Shown: positions 53,262 to 62,391 of the stretch, piece by piece
How positions within the stretch are numbered: position 1 is the stretch's first letter
Layout of the letters: every line of letters starts with the position of its first letter
Source of the DNA: an uncultured Lachnospiraceae bacterium
Lineage (GTDB): Bacteria; Bacillota; Clostridia; Lachnospirales; Lachnospiraceae
Assembly (NCBI GenBank): GCA_910584685.1
Contig: CAJUAO010000011.1
Location: 1-64,000 of the forward strand
Direction: 5' to 3'
Length of the DNA: 64,000 nt
The notes under the pieces: generated by a model
What the model saw: only the letters and a program-made list of their open reading frames with translations
Database searches by the model: none
Told to the model about the DNA's origin: nothing
Program-made: the position numbers and the translations under genes

Positions 53262-53585
53262 GGGTATGTCCCATTAAAAGGCTCCTAGGATTGGAACGGG
53301 GAGGTCATGCCGGGACAGACAGGTAAATATAATTTTTTAAAGCTTCGAAACATGGAAGAAATTCTATCAACGGAATACCGCCACTTTCTAAGCTGCGAGC
53401 GTAACTCGCAAGGGGCTAAAAAGCAGCCCCTTACTCAGACAGACGCTCTACGCTAAGAAGCTGACGGTATTCCGTTGATGAATTTCTAACCATGTTCCTC
53501 AATGCTTTAAAAAATTATATTTACCTGTCTGTCCCGGCATGACCTCCCCGTTCCAACCCTAGAAGCCTTTTAATGGGACATACCC
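53262..53585. repeat. Foldback (long palindromic) element copy B, complete
   Basis: A 324-bp inverted repeat. The ends GGGTATGTCCCATTAAAAGG and CCTTTTAATGGGACATACCC pair, and the arms stay complementary for about 85 bp with few mismatches (for example GGTCATGCCGGGACAGACAG with CTGTCTGTCCCGGCATGACC). Complementarity resumes in the core. The centre holds hairpins TGCGAGCGTAACTCGCA and AAGGGGCTAAAAAGCAGCCCC. No obvious target-site duplication. Same family as 1-153 and 673-974. Confidence 0.85.
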
Positions 53586-53649
53586 TCAGTTGCAAGCTGT
53601 TAGGGGGATGAGTGATTTTTGTTTATTTTTCTTCCGATAAATTTTTATA

Positions 53650-53856
53650 TTTAGATATGTAAGCATAGCGTATATCAGCAAATAAGCTTATATATACATA
53701 TTCTTGTATATATATTTATAGAAAATAAAATAATTGGATAAATGTATTTCATTTTCCATATTTTTATGTCTGATATAAGCAAATCCACATAAATACAAAG
53801 TGAATAGGTAATTGTCAGTTGTGATTGAGCCATTTATGTAAAACATTGATTTCATG
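53650..53856. repeat. AT-rich conserved segment, copy 2
   Basis: Counterpart of 335-543, downstream of a foldback element in the same orientation. It contains the same TATCAGCAAATAAGCTTATA, TTTTTATGTCTGATATA and GTGATTGAGCC blocks. No ORF. The rest of the gap up to 54042 is AT-rich and featureless to my eye. Confidence 0.55.
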
Positions 53857-54042
53857 TGAGGAAAACTTTTTTCACAGGTACAAATTAAAATTTATCCATA
53901 AACCAAACTCCTAATCTATACAAACTAAAATATTACGACTGCAACAGTCTATTTTTAAATAAAAAGAAATATATGGAAATAATATTATCCTTGATGTATA
54001 ATATTTCTAAAATAATAAAATTCTTTGAAGGAGAATAAAGAT

Positions 54043-55116
54043 ATGCTTTTATTTATGCCAACAATAGTTTTCAGTGAGGAAGATTGTGTGAGAAATCATG
54101 CAAATGAATTAGCGCTTATGGGCACAAAGGCAATGATAGTTACAGGGAAACATTCGTCAAGGGCTAACGGCTCCCTTAATGATGTGGAGGAAGCGCTGAA
54201 ATCCCAAAATGTTTCATATGTTATATTTGACGATATAGAGGAAAATCCATCAGTAGAGACAGTTGTAAAGGCCTGTGATATGGGTATTAAGGAAAAAGTT
54301 GATTTTATAATAGGTATAGGAGGAGGCTCTCCCCTTGACGCGTCAAAGGCAATAGCCCTTTTGATTGCTAACCCTGATAAGGATGAAACCGTTCTGTATG
54401 AAAATATTCCACTTGGATATATACCTTTGGCATGCGTGCCTACCACATGCGGTACAGGCTCAGAGGTTACGCCATATTCTATACTGACGCTTCATAAGCA
54501 GAGAACTAAAAGGAGCATAAGCCACAAAATATATCCGCAGGTGGCTCTTATTGATGGAAAATATTTGAAAACTGCTGACAGAAGCTGTATTGTAAACACT
54601 GCGGTTGACGCACTTGCGCATCTTATTGAAAGCTATTTAAATACAAACTCAAACGAATTAAACAGAATATACAGCAGAGAGGGACTTATGATGTGGGGGC
54701 AGCTTAAGGATAAGCTTATTGAGGATAAAATTACAAAAGCAGATTATACTAAGCTTATGCATGTTTCCATGGTGGCAGGAATGGCTATTACACATACAGG
54801 AACGTCCCTTCCCCACGGACTTAGCTATATGATTACATACGAGATGGGAGTTCCCCACGGAAAAGCAGTAGGAATGTATCTTGGAGGGTATGTAAGCATT
54901 TATAAGGACAGTAAGGAGGCTTGTGAGGTTTTAAGTTTGCTGGGCTTTGAAAGTCAGGAGGCTTTTTCGGATTATTTGGACAAAATACTGGGAGATACAG
55001 AGGTATCAAAGGAAATACTTGAAAAAAATGCCGAAAGCATACTTTCAAACGAGTCAAAGCTGAAAAATTATCCTTTCAGTATAACGAAAGAGGAAATATT
55101 ATCTATGAAAAAATAA
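54043..55116 (+). CDS. Iron-containing alcohol dehydrogenase
   Basis: A 357-residue group III (Fe-dependent) alcohol dehydrogenase. The nucleotide site is GIGGGSPLDASKA; TTCGTGSEVTPYSI follows, then the metal-ligand region AVDALAHLIESYLNTN, and THTGTSLPHGLSYMITYEMG and VPHGKAVGMYL, which contribute the iron His residues. The substrate is not predictable. ATG 54043 follows AAGGAGA. Transcribed alone or with yihY, which starts about 80 nt downstream. Confidence 0.92.
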   Translation: MLLFMPTIVFSEEDCVRNHANELALMGTKAMIVTGKHSSRANGSLNDVEEALKSQNVSYVIFDDIEENPSVETVVKACDMGIKEKVDFIIGIGGGSPLDASKAIALLIANPDKDETVLYENIPLGYIPLACVPTTCGTGSEVTPYSILTLHKQRTKRSISHKIYPQVALIDGKYLKTADRSCIVNTAVDALAHLIESYLNTNSNELNRIYSREGLMMWGQLKDKLIEDKITKADYTKLMHVSMVAGMAITHTGTSLPHGLSYMITYEMGVPHGKAVGMYLGGYVSIYKDSKEACEVLSLLGFESQEAFSDYLDKILGDTEVSKEILEKNAESILSNESKLKNYPFSITKEEILSMKK

Positions 55117-55194
55117 AAAAGTTTAAAAACAGGCTTAGTCAGACTTTGCATTTTTATGGAGAACTTTCCTATTATTAAAAGAAGGATGGAATTG

Positions 55195-56112
55195 ATGATA
55201 AATTTTATAAAAAAGGTTTATAAGGTTATATATGATTTCACAGATAAGCTAAACGAGGACCATGTATATGCATATGCCACCCAGTCTGCATTTTTTATTA
55301 TAATATCTGCCTTTCCTTTATTGCTGCTGGTTTTTTCGCTTATAAGATATACTCCTGTCACAGAGGAATTTCTTTTAAGCGCCGCCTCAAACGTTATGCC
55401 GGAAACCTTAAAGCCGTTGGCAGAATCCCTTATAAGGGAAATATATGAAAAAACCAGCGGAACTATCGTATCATTTACGGCGATTTTTACGGTCTGGTCG
55501 GCCTCTAAGGGAGTACTATCCATTATAAGAGGAATGAATAATGTATTTAACATAAAGGAAAACAGGAACTATTTTGTGCTTCGCCTGATAGCCAGCCTGT
55601 ATACAGTGCTTTTTGTTGTAGGAATAGTATTGTCCCTTGTGATGGTGGTATTTGGAAACACGCTGCTTGGTGCGTTTAGAAAACATGTCCCTATATTATA
55701 CGATTTGGTAGAGTGGCTTATAGGCATGCGTATACTATATGTTCCCGTGATACTTACATTATTGTTTATAGGCTTATATAAGCTTATAGACGATAAAAAA
55801 TATACCTTCATGAATCACCTTCCGGGAGCGCTATTTTCAGCGGTGGGCTGGATGGGCTTTTCATTTTTTTATTCAGTATATGTAGATAACTTTGCAGGAA
55901 AATCATATGCATACGGAAGTCTTACCACTATAGTGCTTTTAATGCTGTGGATTTATATCTGTATGTATATACTTTTTATCGGAGCGGAGATAAATGTATA
56001 TTTTGGAAGGTTTATACAATATTATAGAAGGAAGATAAAGCATAAGATAAAAATGGATAGAAAAACATCCATGGATAGAAAAACATCCACGGATAGAAAA
56101 AATAATTTGTAG
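55195..56112 (+). CDS. YihY/BrkB-family membrane protein
   Basis: A 305-residue protein with six predicted transmembrane helices (MINFIKKVYK start; AYATQSAFFIIISAFPLLLL, FTAIFTVWSASKGVLSIIRG, and a C-terminal LTTIVLLMLWIYICMYIL segment), the normal layout of the YihY/BrkB (formerly RNase BN) family. Function is unsettled; it is probably not an RNase. The cytoplasmic C-terminus carries a small 6-residue repeat (MDRKTS, 2-3 copies). The start is uncertain between 55186 and 55195; the latter is better spaced from AAGGATGG. Confidence 0.88.
   Translation: MINFIKKVYKVIYDFTDKLNEDHVYAYATQSAFFIIISAFPLLLLVFSLIRYTPVTEEFLLSAASNVMPETLKPLAESLIREIYEKTSGTIVSFTAIFTVWSASKGVLSIIRGMNNVFNIKENRNYFVLRLIASLYTVLFVVGIVLSLVMVVFGNTLLGAFRKHVPILYDLVEWLIGMRILYVPVILTLLFIGLYKLIDDKKYTFMNHLPGALFSAVGWMGFSFFYSVYVDNFAGKSYAYGSLTTIVLLMLWIYICMYILFIGAEINVYFGRFIQYYRRKIKHKIKMDRKTSMDRKTSTDRKNNL
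56053..56104. repeat. In-frame 18-bp tandem repeat in the YihY gene
   Basis: ATGGATAGAAAAACATCC repeated twice plus a partial third copy, giving MDRKTS repeats at the C-terminus. Likely slippage-variable. Confidence 0.9.
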
Positions 56113-56122
56113 AAAAAAATAC

Positions 56123-56151
56123 TTGCAAAAGAAATAGAATGATGTTATCAT
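56123..56151 (+). promoter_or_regulatory. Promoter of the rimP-nusA-infB operon
   Basis: TTGCAA (56123-56128), 17-nt spacer, TATCAT (56146-56151), upstream of a leader terminator. Confidence 0.7.
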
Positions 56152-56180
56152 CAATAAGGTGATATGGTAACTGTTGGTAA

Positions 56181-56208
56181 AGAGTGGGCAAAAGCCCACT
56201 CTTTGTTG
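56181..56208 (+). terminator. Leader terminator/attenuator before rimP
   Basis: A 9-bp stem AGAGTGGGC/GCCCACTCT with AAAA loop (56181-56202), then TTGTTGATTTTT. It lies between the operon promoter and rimP; NusA-dependent autocontrol of this operon is known in other bacteria, so attenuation is plausible here. Confidence 0.7.
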
Positions 56209-56243
56209 ATTTTTATAATTTAATCAAAATTTGGAGGGATTAA

Positions 56244-56708
56244 ATGTCAAAGAAGGATGATTATGAAAAAAAGGCAGAGGAGCTTATAATTCCATTAATT
56301 AAGAAAAATAATTTTGAACTGGTTGACACTGAATATGTCAGGGAGGGAGGAAATTATTACTTAAGATATTATATTGATAAGGAAAATGGAATAAATGTAG
56401 ATGACTGTGAGCTTATAAGCAGGGCAGTAAGCGATTTGCTGGATAAAGAGGACTTTATTGAGGATTCATATATTCTTGAGGTTAGCTCGCCGGGACTTTT
56501 AAGACCTCTTAAAAAGCCAAGAGACTTTGAAAGAAGCATTGGCAGGCAGGTAGAGATAAAGCTTTACAAGGCTATGGACAAAAAGAAGGATTTTGAAGGG
56601 ACACTGACTGGCTTTACAGACAGCAGCGTAACCATATCGGCAGACGGTGAGGAAATAACCTTTGACAGAGAAAAGATAGCGCTTATAAGGCTTGCGTTTG
56701 ATTTTTAA
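56244..56708 (+). CDS. rimP: Ribosome maturation factor RimP
   Basis: A 154-residue 30S maturation factor. Core motif YYLRYYIDKENGINVDDCEL and DSYILEVSSPGLLRPL are standard. GGAGGG before the ATG. First gene of the conserved nusA operon. Confidence 0.95.
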   Translation: MSKKDDYEKKAEELIIPLIKKNNFELVDTEYVREGGNYYLRYYIDKENGINVDDCELISRAVSDLLDKEDFIEDSYILEVSSPGLLRPLKKPRDFERSIGRQVEIKLYKAMDKKKDFEGTLTGFTDSSVTISADGEEITFDREKIALIRLAFDF

Positions 56709-56753
56709 CAATGTTTTCAGCATATTATATAAAATTAGGAGGATAAAGAAAAA

Positions 56754-57812
56754 ATGAACAGAGAATTAATTGAAGCGTTAGATGTGTTGGAAAAGGAGAA
56801 GGATATAAGCAAGGAGGTAATGCTTGAGGCAATAGAAACATCTCTTATTACGGCTTATAAAAATCACTTTGGAAAGGCAGATAATGTAAAGGTAAATATT
56901 GACAGGGATACGGGAGATTTTACAATCTTTGCGGAAAAGACCGTAGTGGAACAGGTAGAGGATAAAGCGGTAGAAATTTCACTAACCCAGGCTCAGGAAA
57001 TAGACAAAAAGTACAAGGAAGGCGATGTTGTAAACGTTGAGGTTAAGTCAAAGGAATTTGGACGTATAGCCACCCAGAACGCAAAAAATATTATTACACA
57101 AACCATTCGCGAGGAGGAGAGAAAGGTACTCTTTGACAAATATTATGGCAAGGAAAAGGATATTGTAACAGGTATAGTACAGCGTATAAATGAAAGAAGC
57201 ATAAGCATTAATCTGGGTAAGGCGGATGCGGTGCTTGGTGAGAACGAAATGGTAAAGACAGAAAAGTTCGCGCCTAATGACAGAATAAAGCTTTATGTGG
57301 TAGAGGTTAAAAATACTACAAAGGGTCCGCGCATTGTTGTGTCGAGAACACATCCGGAGCTTGTAAAAAGACTTTTTGAAGCTGAGGTAAGCGAGGTAAA
57401 GGATGGAATTGTTGAGATAGTAAACATTTCAAGAGAAGCCGGCTCAAGAAGCAAGATATCCGTAAGAAGCAACGACCCAAATGTAGACCCTGTAGGAGCC
57501 TGCGTAGGCGTAAACGGCTCAAGGGTAAATGCAATAGTCGACGAGCTTAGGGGAGAAAAGATAGATATTATAAACTGGAGTGAAAATCCTGCCATACTTA
57601 TAGAAAATGCGCTAAGTCCGGCAAAGGTAGTATCTGTAGTTGCAGATGATGAGGAGAAAACAGCAAGCGTAGTCGTGCCTGATTATCAGCTTTCTCTTGC
57701 AATAGGCAAGGAAGGTCAGAACGCAAGGCTTGCGGCAAGGCTTACAGGCTTTAAGATAGATATAAAGAGCGAAAGCCAGGCAAGAGAGCTTGAACAGTTA
57801 ACTGAGGAGTAG
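56754..57812 (+). CDS. nusA: Transcription termination/antitermination factor NusA
   Basis: A 352-residue NusA of the short Gram-positive type: N-terminal RNAP-binding domain (1-125), S1 domain (about 130-200, VTGIVQRINERSISINLGKA), then KH1 and KH2 (VRSNDPNVDPVGACVGVNGS, then LAIGKEGQNARLAARLTG). The C-terminal acidic repeats of proteobacterial NusA are absent, as expected. RNA polymerase elongation factor acting in pausing and termination. Confidence 0.96.
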   Translation: MNRELIEALDVLEKEKDISKEVMLEAIETSLITAYKNHFGKADNVKVNIDRDTGDFTIFAEKTVVEQVEDKAVEISLTQAQEIDKKYKEGDVVNVEVKSKEFGRIATQNAKNIITQTIREEERKVLFDKYYGKEKDIVTGIVQRINERSISINLGKADAVLGENEMVKTEKFAPNDRIKLYVVEVKNTTKGPRIVVSRTHPELVKRLFEAEVSEVKDGIVEIVNISREAGSRSKISVRSNDPNVDPVGACVGVNGSRVNAIVDELRGEKIDIINWSENPAILIENALSPAKVVSVVADDEEKTASVVVPDYQLSLAIGKEGQNARLAARLTGFKIDIKSESQARELEQLTEE

Positions 57813-57825
57813 GAGATGCATCCTG

Positions 57826-58122
57826 ATGAGTGGAATGAATAATAAAAAAACATCAAAGAGCCAAAAAATTTCTTTGAGAAAGTGCACGGGCTGCGGTGAG
57901 ATGAAGCCAAAAAAGGAAATGATTCGTGTTATAAAGACAGATACGAATGAGATATTTGTTGATATGACAGGCAAAAAAAACGGACGCGGCGCATATATAT
58001 GTCATTCTGCAGAATGCTTTGATAAGGCAAGAAAGACAAAGGGCTTTGAAAGGTCGCTTAAAACAGTAATTTCAGAGGATATATATGACAGTCTTGAAAA
58101 GGAGCTTAAAGGTAATGGATAA
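57826..58122 (+). CDS. ylxR: YlxR/RnpM family RNA-binding protein
   Basis: A 98-residue protein with the CTGCGEMKPKKEMIRVIKT signature and the GRGAYICHSAECFDKA segment, the YlxR fold; B. subtilis members modulate RNase P. It overlaps the next gene by 8 nt (ATGGATAA). Confidence 0.92.
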   Translation: MSGMNNKKTSKSQKISLRKCTGCGEMKPKKEMIRVIKTDTNEIFVDMTGKKNGRGAYICHSAECFDKARKTKGFERSLKTVISEDIYDSLEKELKGNG

Positions 58123-58429
58123 AATATTGTCAATGATATCCCTTGCAACAAAGGCAGGAAAAACGGCAGGGGGAGAATTTTCAGTAGAAAAGGCAGTAAA
58201 GGAAAGAAAGGCGCATATGGTTATAGTTTCGGTGGAAGCATCGGACAATACGAAAAAGAAATTTACAAATATGTGTTCTTTTTATAAGGTACCTGTTTAC
58301 TTTTACGGCACCAAGGAAGAACTTGGACATTTCATGGGAAAGGAATTCAGAGCAAGTGTGGCTATTCTTGACGAAGGATTTAAAAAAGCATTAGAGAAAC
58401 AATTTTTAAGTATGGAGGTAATGCTATGA
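58115..58429 (+). CDS. ylxQ: L7Ae-family ribosomal protein (YlxQ-like)
   Basis: A 104-residue L7Ae/L30e/Gadd45-fold protein (LSMISLATKAGKTAGGEFSV, then CSFYKVPVYFYGTKEELG). ATG 58115 is chosen because it matches the family start MDKILSMISLA; the open frame continues to 58085 without a ribosome site. It overlaps infB by 4 nt. Confidence 0.9.
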   Translation: MDKILSMISLATKAGKTAGGEFSVEKAVKERKAHMVIVSVEASDNTKKKFTNMCSFYKVPVYFYGTKEELGHFMGKEFRASVAILDEGFKKALEKQFLSMEVML

Positions 58430-60906
58430 CAAAAATAAGAATATATGATTTAGCTAAGCAGATAGAAAGAGAAAGTAAGGAAATTATTGCAGCGTTAAAG
58501 GAGCAGGGAGTAGAGGGCAAGACAGCCTCGTCTTCCATTACTGAGGAGCAGGTGGAGTTAGTTAAGAGTAAGCTTTTGGCGGGAGTTAAAAAGGCAGAGA
58601 AAAGTGTCAGTGAAAAAGTCCAAAAGGGAGAGGATGCTGTTAAAAAAGCCGGTAAGAAAGCAGAAAAGGCAGTTAAAAATATAGAAAAGAATGTTGAGAA
58701 GAATATAGAAAAGGCTGCTGCTGAGGTTAAGAAAAGGGTTGAGGAAAGGACAGAGGAAAAGAAGAACAATCCGCCTCAGGGAGCCGGAAAGCAGAATAAT
58801 AAAAACCATAATAACGGCGGTAATCAAAAAAATAACGCCAACGGCGGTAATTCCAATGGCAGTAACGCCATGAATAATAGTGGCAATAATAACGGAAACG
58901 GCAGGAACAATAATAAGGATAACAATAAGAATAACAATAAAAATAACGGCGGTGATAAGAAGCAGCATGGAGGCGACAAGCAGAAGGAGAAGCATATAAC
59001 AAAGGTATATAATCCTCAGAACAGCGGAGCCGGCGGTAAAAATAATAACAGGAAAAACAACGGAAAAGCAGGAGGAAACGGTAATCAGCCAAGGCAGCAG
59101 AGTCAGCAGCCTAAGCCGCAGCCAAAGCCTGAACCAAAGGAAGAGGAAATTAAGGTGATTACAATACCTGAAATTATTACTATAGGCGAGCTTGCTGCAA
59201 AAATGAAAATACAGGCCTCCGCACTTGTAAAGAAGCTGTTTTTACAGGGACAGATAGTTACAATAAACAATGAGATAGAGTTTGAGCAGGCAGAGGAAAT
59301 AGCTATGGATTATGACATCATAGCGGAGAAAGAGGAAAAGGTTGACGCTATTGAGGAACTTTTAAAGGAGGAAGAGGAAGACGAGAGCAATATGGTTAAG
59401 CGTAATCCCGTAGTATGCGTTATGGGACACGTAGACCATGGCAAGACCTCCCTTCTTGATGCAATAAGAAAGACAAACGTTATATCGGGGGAAGCAGGGG
59501 GAATTACACAGCATATAGGAGCGTATACTGTAGAATGCAACGGAGAGAATATTACCTTCCTTGACACGCCGGGACACGAGGCGTTTACGGCCATGCGTAT
59601 GCGAGGAGCGCAGGCTACGGATATAGCTATTCTGGTTGTGGCGGCAGACGATGGCGTTATGCCTCAGACAATCGAGGCAATAAGCCATGCAAAGGCAGCA
59701 GGGATAGAAATTATTGTAGCGGTAAATAAGATAGATAAGCCTAGCGCCAATGTTGAAAAGGTAAAACAGGAGTTAGCGGAATACGAGCTTCTCGCAGAGG
59801 ACTGGGGAGGAAACACTACATTTGTACCTGTTTCAGCCCGGACAGGAGAAGGCTTGGAGCAGCTTCTGGAAATGGTGCTGCTTACAGCGGAGCTGCTTGA
59901 ATTAAAGGCTAATCCAAAGAGAAAGGCAAGAGGTATTGTTATTGAAGCTAAGCTTGACAAGGGACGAGGCTCAGTAGCAACAGTTCTTGTTCAGAAGGGT
60001 ACCCTTAAGGTAGGAGATTCTGTGGCAGCAGGCTCATGCTACGGCAAGGTTAGGGCAATGATTGACGATAAGGGAAATAAGGTAAAGGAGGCCGGACCGT
60101 CAAAGCCTGTTGAAATTTTGGGACTAAACAACGTGCCGAATGCAGGAGAGGTATTTGTCTCAACATCAAATGAAAAAGAGGCAAGAAGCTTTGCGGATAC
60201 GTTTATTTCACAGGACAGGGAAAAGCTGCTTGAGGGAGCAAGGGCAAAGAGCAAAATGTCCCTTGACGACCTGTTTACCCAGATACAGTCAGGAGACGTT
60301 AAGGAGTTAAATATTATTGTAAAGGCAGATGTCCAGGGCTCAGTGGAGGCAGTAAAGCAAAGTCTTGTAAAGCTTTCAAATGATGAGGTTGTTGTAAAGA
60401 TAATTCATGGCGGAGTAGGAGCCATAAATGAATCTGACGTAAGCCTTGCTGCGGCTTCAAACGCTATAATCATAGGCTTTAACGTCAGACCTGATAATCA
60501 GGCAAAGGATACGGCAGACAGGGAAAAGGTTGATATAAGGCTTTACAGGGTTATATATCAGGCAATAGAGGATGTGGAGGCAGCCATGAAGGGTATGCTT
60601 GACCCTGTGTTTGAGGAAAAGATTATCGGACATGGAGAGGTACGACAGTTGTTTAAGGCTTCAGGAGTCGGAACTATCGCAGGCTCTTATGTCCTAGACG
60701 GCGTGTTTACCAGAGGCTGCAGCGTGAGAATTACCAGAGAGGGTGAACAGATATTTGAGGGAGCTTTGGCATCCCTTAAGAGATTTAAGGATGACGTAAA
60801 AGAGGTCAAGGCAGGCTACGAGTGCGGTCTTGTGTTTGAAGGCTTTAATGAGCTTCAGGAATTAGACCAGGTTGAGGCATATATTATGGTAGAGGTATCC
60901 CGCTAA
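58426..60906 (+). CDS. infB: Translation initiation factor IF-2
   Basis: An 826-residue GTPase that delivers initiator tRNA to the 30S subunit. Residues 1-50 are the N-terminal IF2 domain; about 60-245 form a Lys- then Asn/Gly-rich linker with long NNNK/NGN runs; the second IF2_N motif (ITIGELAAKMKIQASALVKK) precedes the G domain (VMGHVDHGKTSLLDAI near 330, DTPGHEAF, NKID). Domains II-IV follow to the C-terminus. Start ATG overlaps the upstream stop. Confidence 0.96.
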   Translation: MTKIRIYDLAKQIERESKEIIAALKEQGVEGKTASSSITEEQVELVKSKLLAGVKKAEKSVSEKVQKGEDAVKKAGKKAEKAVKNIEKNVEKNIEKAAAEVKKRVEERTEEKKNNPPQGAGKQNNKNHNNGGNQKNNANGGNSNGSNAMNNSGNNNGNGRNNNKDNNKNNNKNNGGDKKQHGGDKQKEKHITKVYNPQNSGAGGKNNNRKNNGKAGGNGNQPRQQSQQPKPQPKPEPKEEEIKVITIPEIITIGELAAKMKIQASALVKKLFLQGQIVTINNEIEFEQAEEIAMDYDIIAEKEEKVDAIEELLKEEEEDESNMVKRNPVVCVMGHVDHGKTSLLDAIRKTNVISGEAGGITQHIGAYTVECNGENITFLDTPGHEAFTAMRMRGAQATDIAILVVAADDGVMPQTIEAISHAKAAGIEIIVAVNKIDKPSANVEKVKQELAEYELLAEDWGGNTTFVPVSARTGEGLEQLLEMVLLTAELLELKANPKRKARGIVIEAKLDKGRGSVATVLVQKGTLKVGDSVAAGSCYGKVRAMIDDKGNKVKEAGPSKPVEILGLNNVPNAGEVFVSTSNEKEARSFADTFISQDREKLLEGARAKSKMSLDDLFTQIQSGDVKELNIIVKADVQGSVEAVKQSLVKLSNDEVVVKIIHGGVGAINESDVSLAAASNAIIIGFNVRPDNQAKDTADREKVDIRLYRVIYQAIEDVEAAMKGMLDPVFEEKIIGHGEVRQLFKASGVGTIAGSYVLDGVFTRGCSVRITREGEQIFEGALASLKRFKDDVKEVKAGYECGLVFEGFNELQELDQVEAYIMVEVSR

Positions 60907-60968
60907 TATTTAAGCCTGATTTTTAAGTCATGATATTTAAAGCCGCATGGGCGGCGTGAGGTATTAAA

Positions 60969-61373
60969 ATGAGAAAAAACAGTATAAAAAGTATAAGAGT
61001 AAATGCTGAGGTACAGCATGAGCTTAGCAATATAATAAGAAATGAAATAAAGGACCCGCGCATCAGCACTATGACAAGTGTTGTTGCCGTGGATGTCACT
61101 CCCGACTTAAAGTATGCTAAGGCGTATATAAGTGTTCTAGGAAGCAGGGAGGAGCAGGAGGACACCATAAAGGGCTTAAAAAATGCAGAGGGATATATAA
61201 GGAGACAGCTTGCAGCCTCCATAAATCTTAGGAATACGCCGCAGATTACCTTTGTGTTGGACCAGTCCATAGAGTATGGCGTAAATATGTCAAAGCTTAT
61301 AGATGAGGTTAACGGTAAGCTGTCTGAAAATCAGGAAACGAAAGAAACCTTTGAAGAAGATAATGAAGAATAG
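60969..61373 (+). CDS. rbfA: Ribosome-binding factor A
   Basis: A 134-residue KH-type 30S maturation factor (RVNAEVQHELSNIIRNEIKD, then ISTMTSVVAVDVTPDLKYAK). A short acidic C-terminal tail. Position between infB and nrnA is canonical. Confidence 0.95.
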   Translation: MRKNSIKSIRVNAEVQHELSNIIRNEIKDPRISTMTSVVAVDVTPDLKYAKAYISVLGSREEQEDTIKGLKNAEGYIRRQLAASINLRNTPQITFVLDQSIEYGVNMSKLIDEVNGKLSENQETKETFEEDNEE

Positions 61374-61407
61374 CTGTCGAATATAGTAGAAAGGACAAGG
61401 ATTTATT

Positions 61408-62391
61408 ATGTCAGAACCACGGGTAAAATTAGCGGATTTTCTTGTAGGAGTAAAAAAGCTTGGTATAGCGGGACATGTACGGCCTGACGGAGACTGCGTG
61501 GGCTCATGCATGGGCTTGTACCTGTATATAACTGAGAATTATCCGGATATAGAAACACATGTGTATATGGAGGAGCCTAAGGGAAGGTTTGATTATATAA
61601 AGGCTATGGATAAGGTGGAAGAGACTGTAGTGGATACGGATTTTGACCTTTTTATAGCGATAGATTTAAGCAATGCTGAAAGAATAGGCGTAGCAGGAGA
61701 GGAATATGTTAAGGCAAAAAAAACGCTGTGTATTGACCACCATGTAAGCAATACAAAATTTGGTATGGTAAATCATGTTATTCCAACTGCAAGCTCGTCA
61801 TGTGAGGTTTTGTACGATATGCTTGAGGAGGAAAAAATTTCAGAGGCTGCGGCTACGGCTATATATACGGGGATTGTACATGATTCGGGAGTATTTAAGT
61901 ATGAAAATACCTCTGAGCATACCATGAATATAGCGGGAAAGCTTATGAGCAAGGGAGTAAATTTCCCTGCTGTTATAGATGAAGGCTTTTATGAAAAAAG
62001 CTATGTTCAAAATCAGATTCTTGGAAGAGCGCTTTTGGAAAGCATACTTCTTCTTAAGGGAAAATGTATTTATTCTGCAATTTCCCAGTCAGAAATGAAA
62101 TTTTACGGCGTGACGCAAAAGGAAATGGGAGGAATAGTAGAGCAGCTTAGGCTGACGGCAGGAGTTGACGTTGCCATATTTATGTATGAAATTTCACCTA
62201 TGGAATATAAGGTAAGCCTCCGCTCAAAGAAATATGTTGACTGTAATGTGGTTGCAGGATATTTTGGCGGCGGCGGACATGTAAGGGCAGCAGGCTGTAT
62301 TCTTAAAGGTACGAAGCATGATGTGGTAAATAACCTTCTTGAACATATAGAACAGCAGCTTGAAGAAAAGGATGTTCTCCATAATGTATAA
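61408..62391 (+). CDS. nrnA: DHH-family nanoRNase/pAp phosphatase NrnA
   Basis: A 327-residue phosphoesterase that degrades nanoRNAs and 3'-phosphoadenosine 5'-phosphate. DHH motifs are GHVRPDGDCVGSCMGL, DLFIAIDLSN, IDHHVSN and HDSGVFKYEN; the DHHA1 domain ends with GGGGHVRAAGC. It overlaps truB by 8 nt. Confidence 0.94.
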   Translation: MSEPRVKLADFLVGVKKLGIAGHVRPDGDCVGSCMGLYLYITENYPDIETHVYMEEPKGRFDYIKAMDKVEETVVDTDFDLFIAIDLSNAERIGVAGEEYVKAKKTLCIDHHVSNTKFGMVNHVIPTASSSCEVLYDMLEEEKISEAAATAIYTGIVHDSGVFKYENTSEHTMNIAGKLMSKGVNFPAVIDEGFYEKSYVQNQILGRALLESILLLKGKCIYSAISQSEMKFYGVTQKEMGGIVEQLRLTAGVDVAIFMYEISPMEYKVSLRSKKYVDCNVVAGYFGGGGHVRAAGCILKGTKHDVVNNLLEHIEQQLEEKDVLHNV

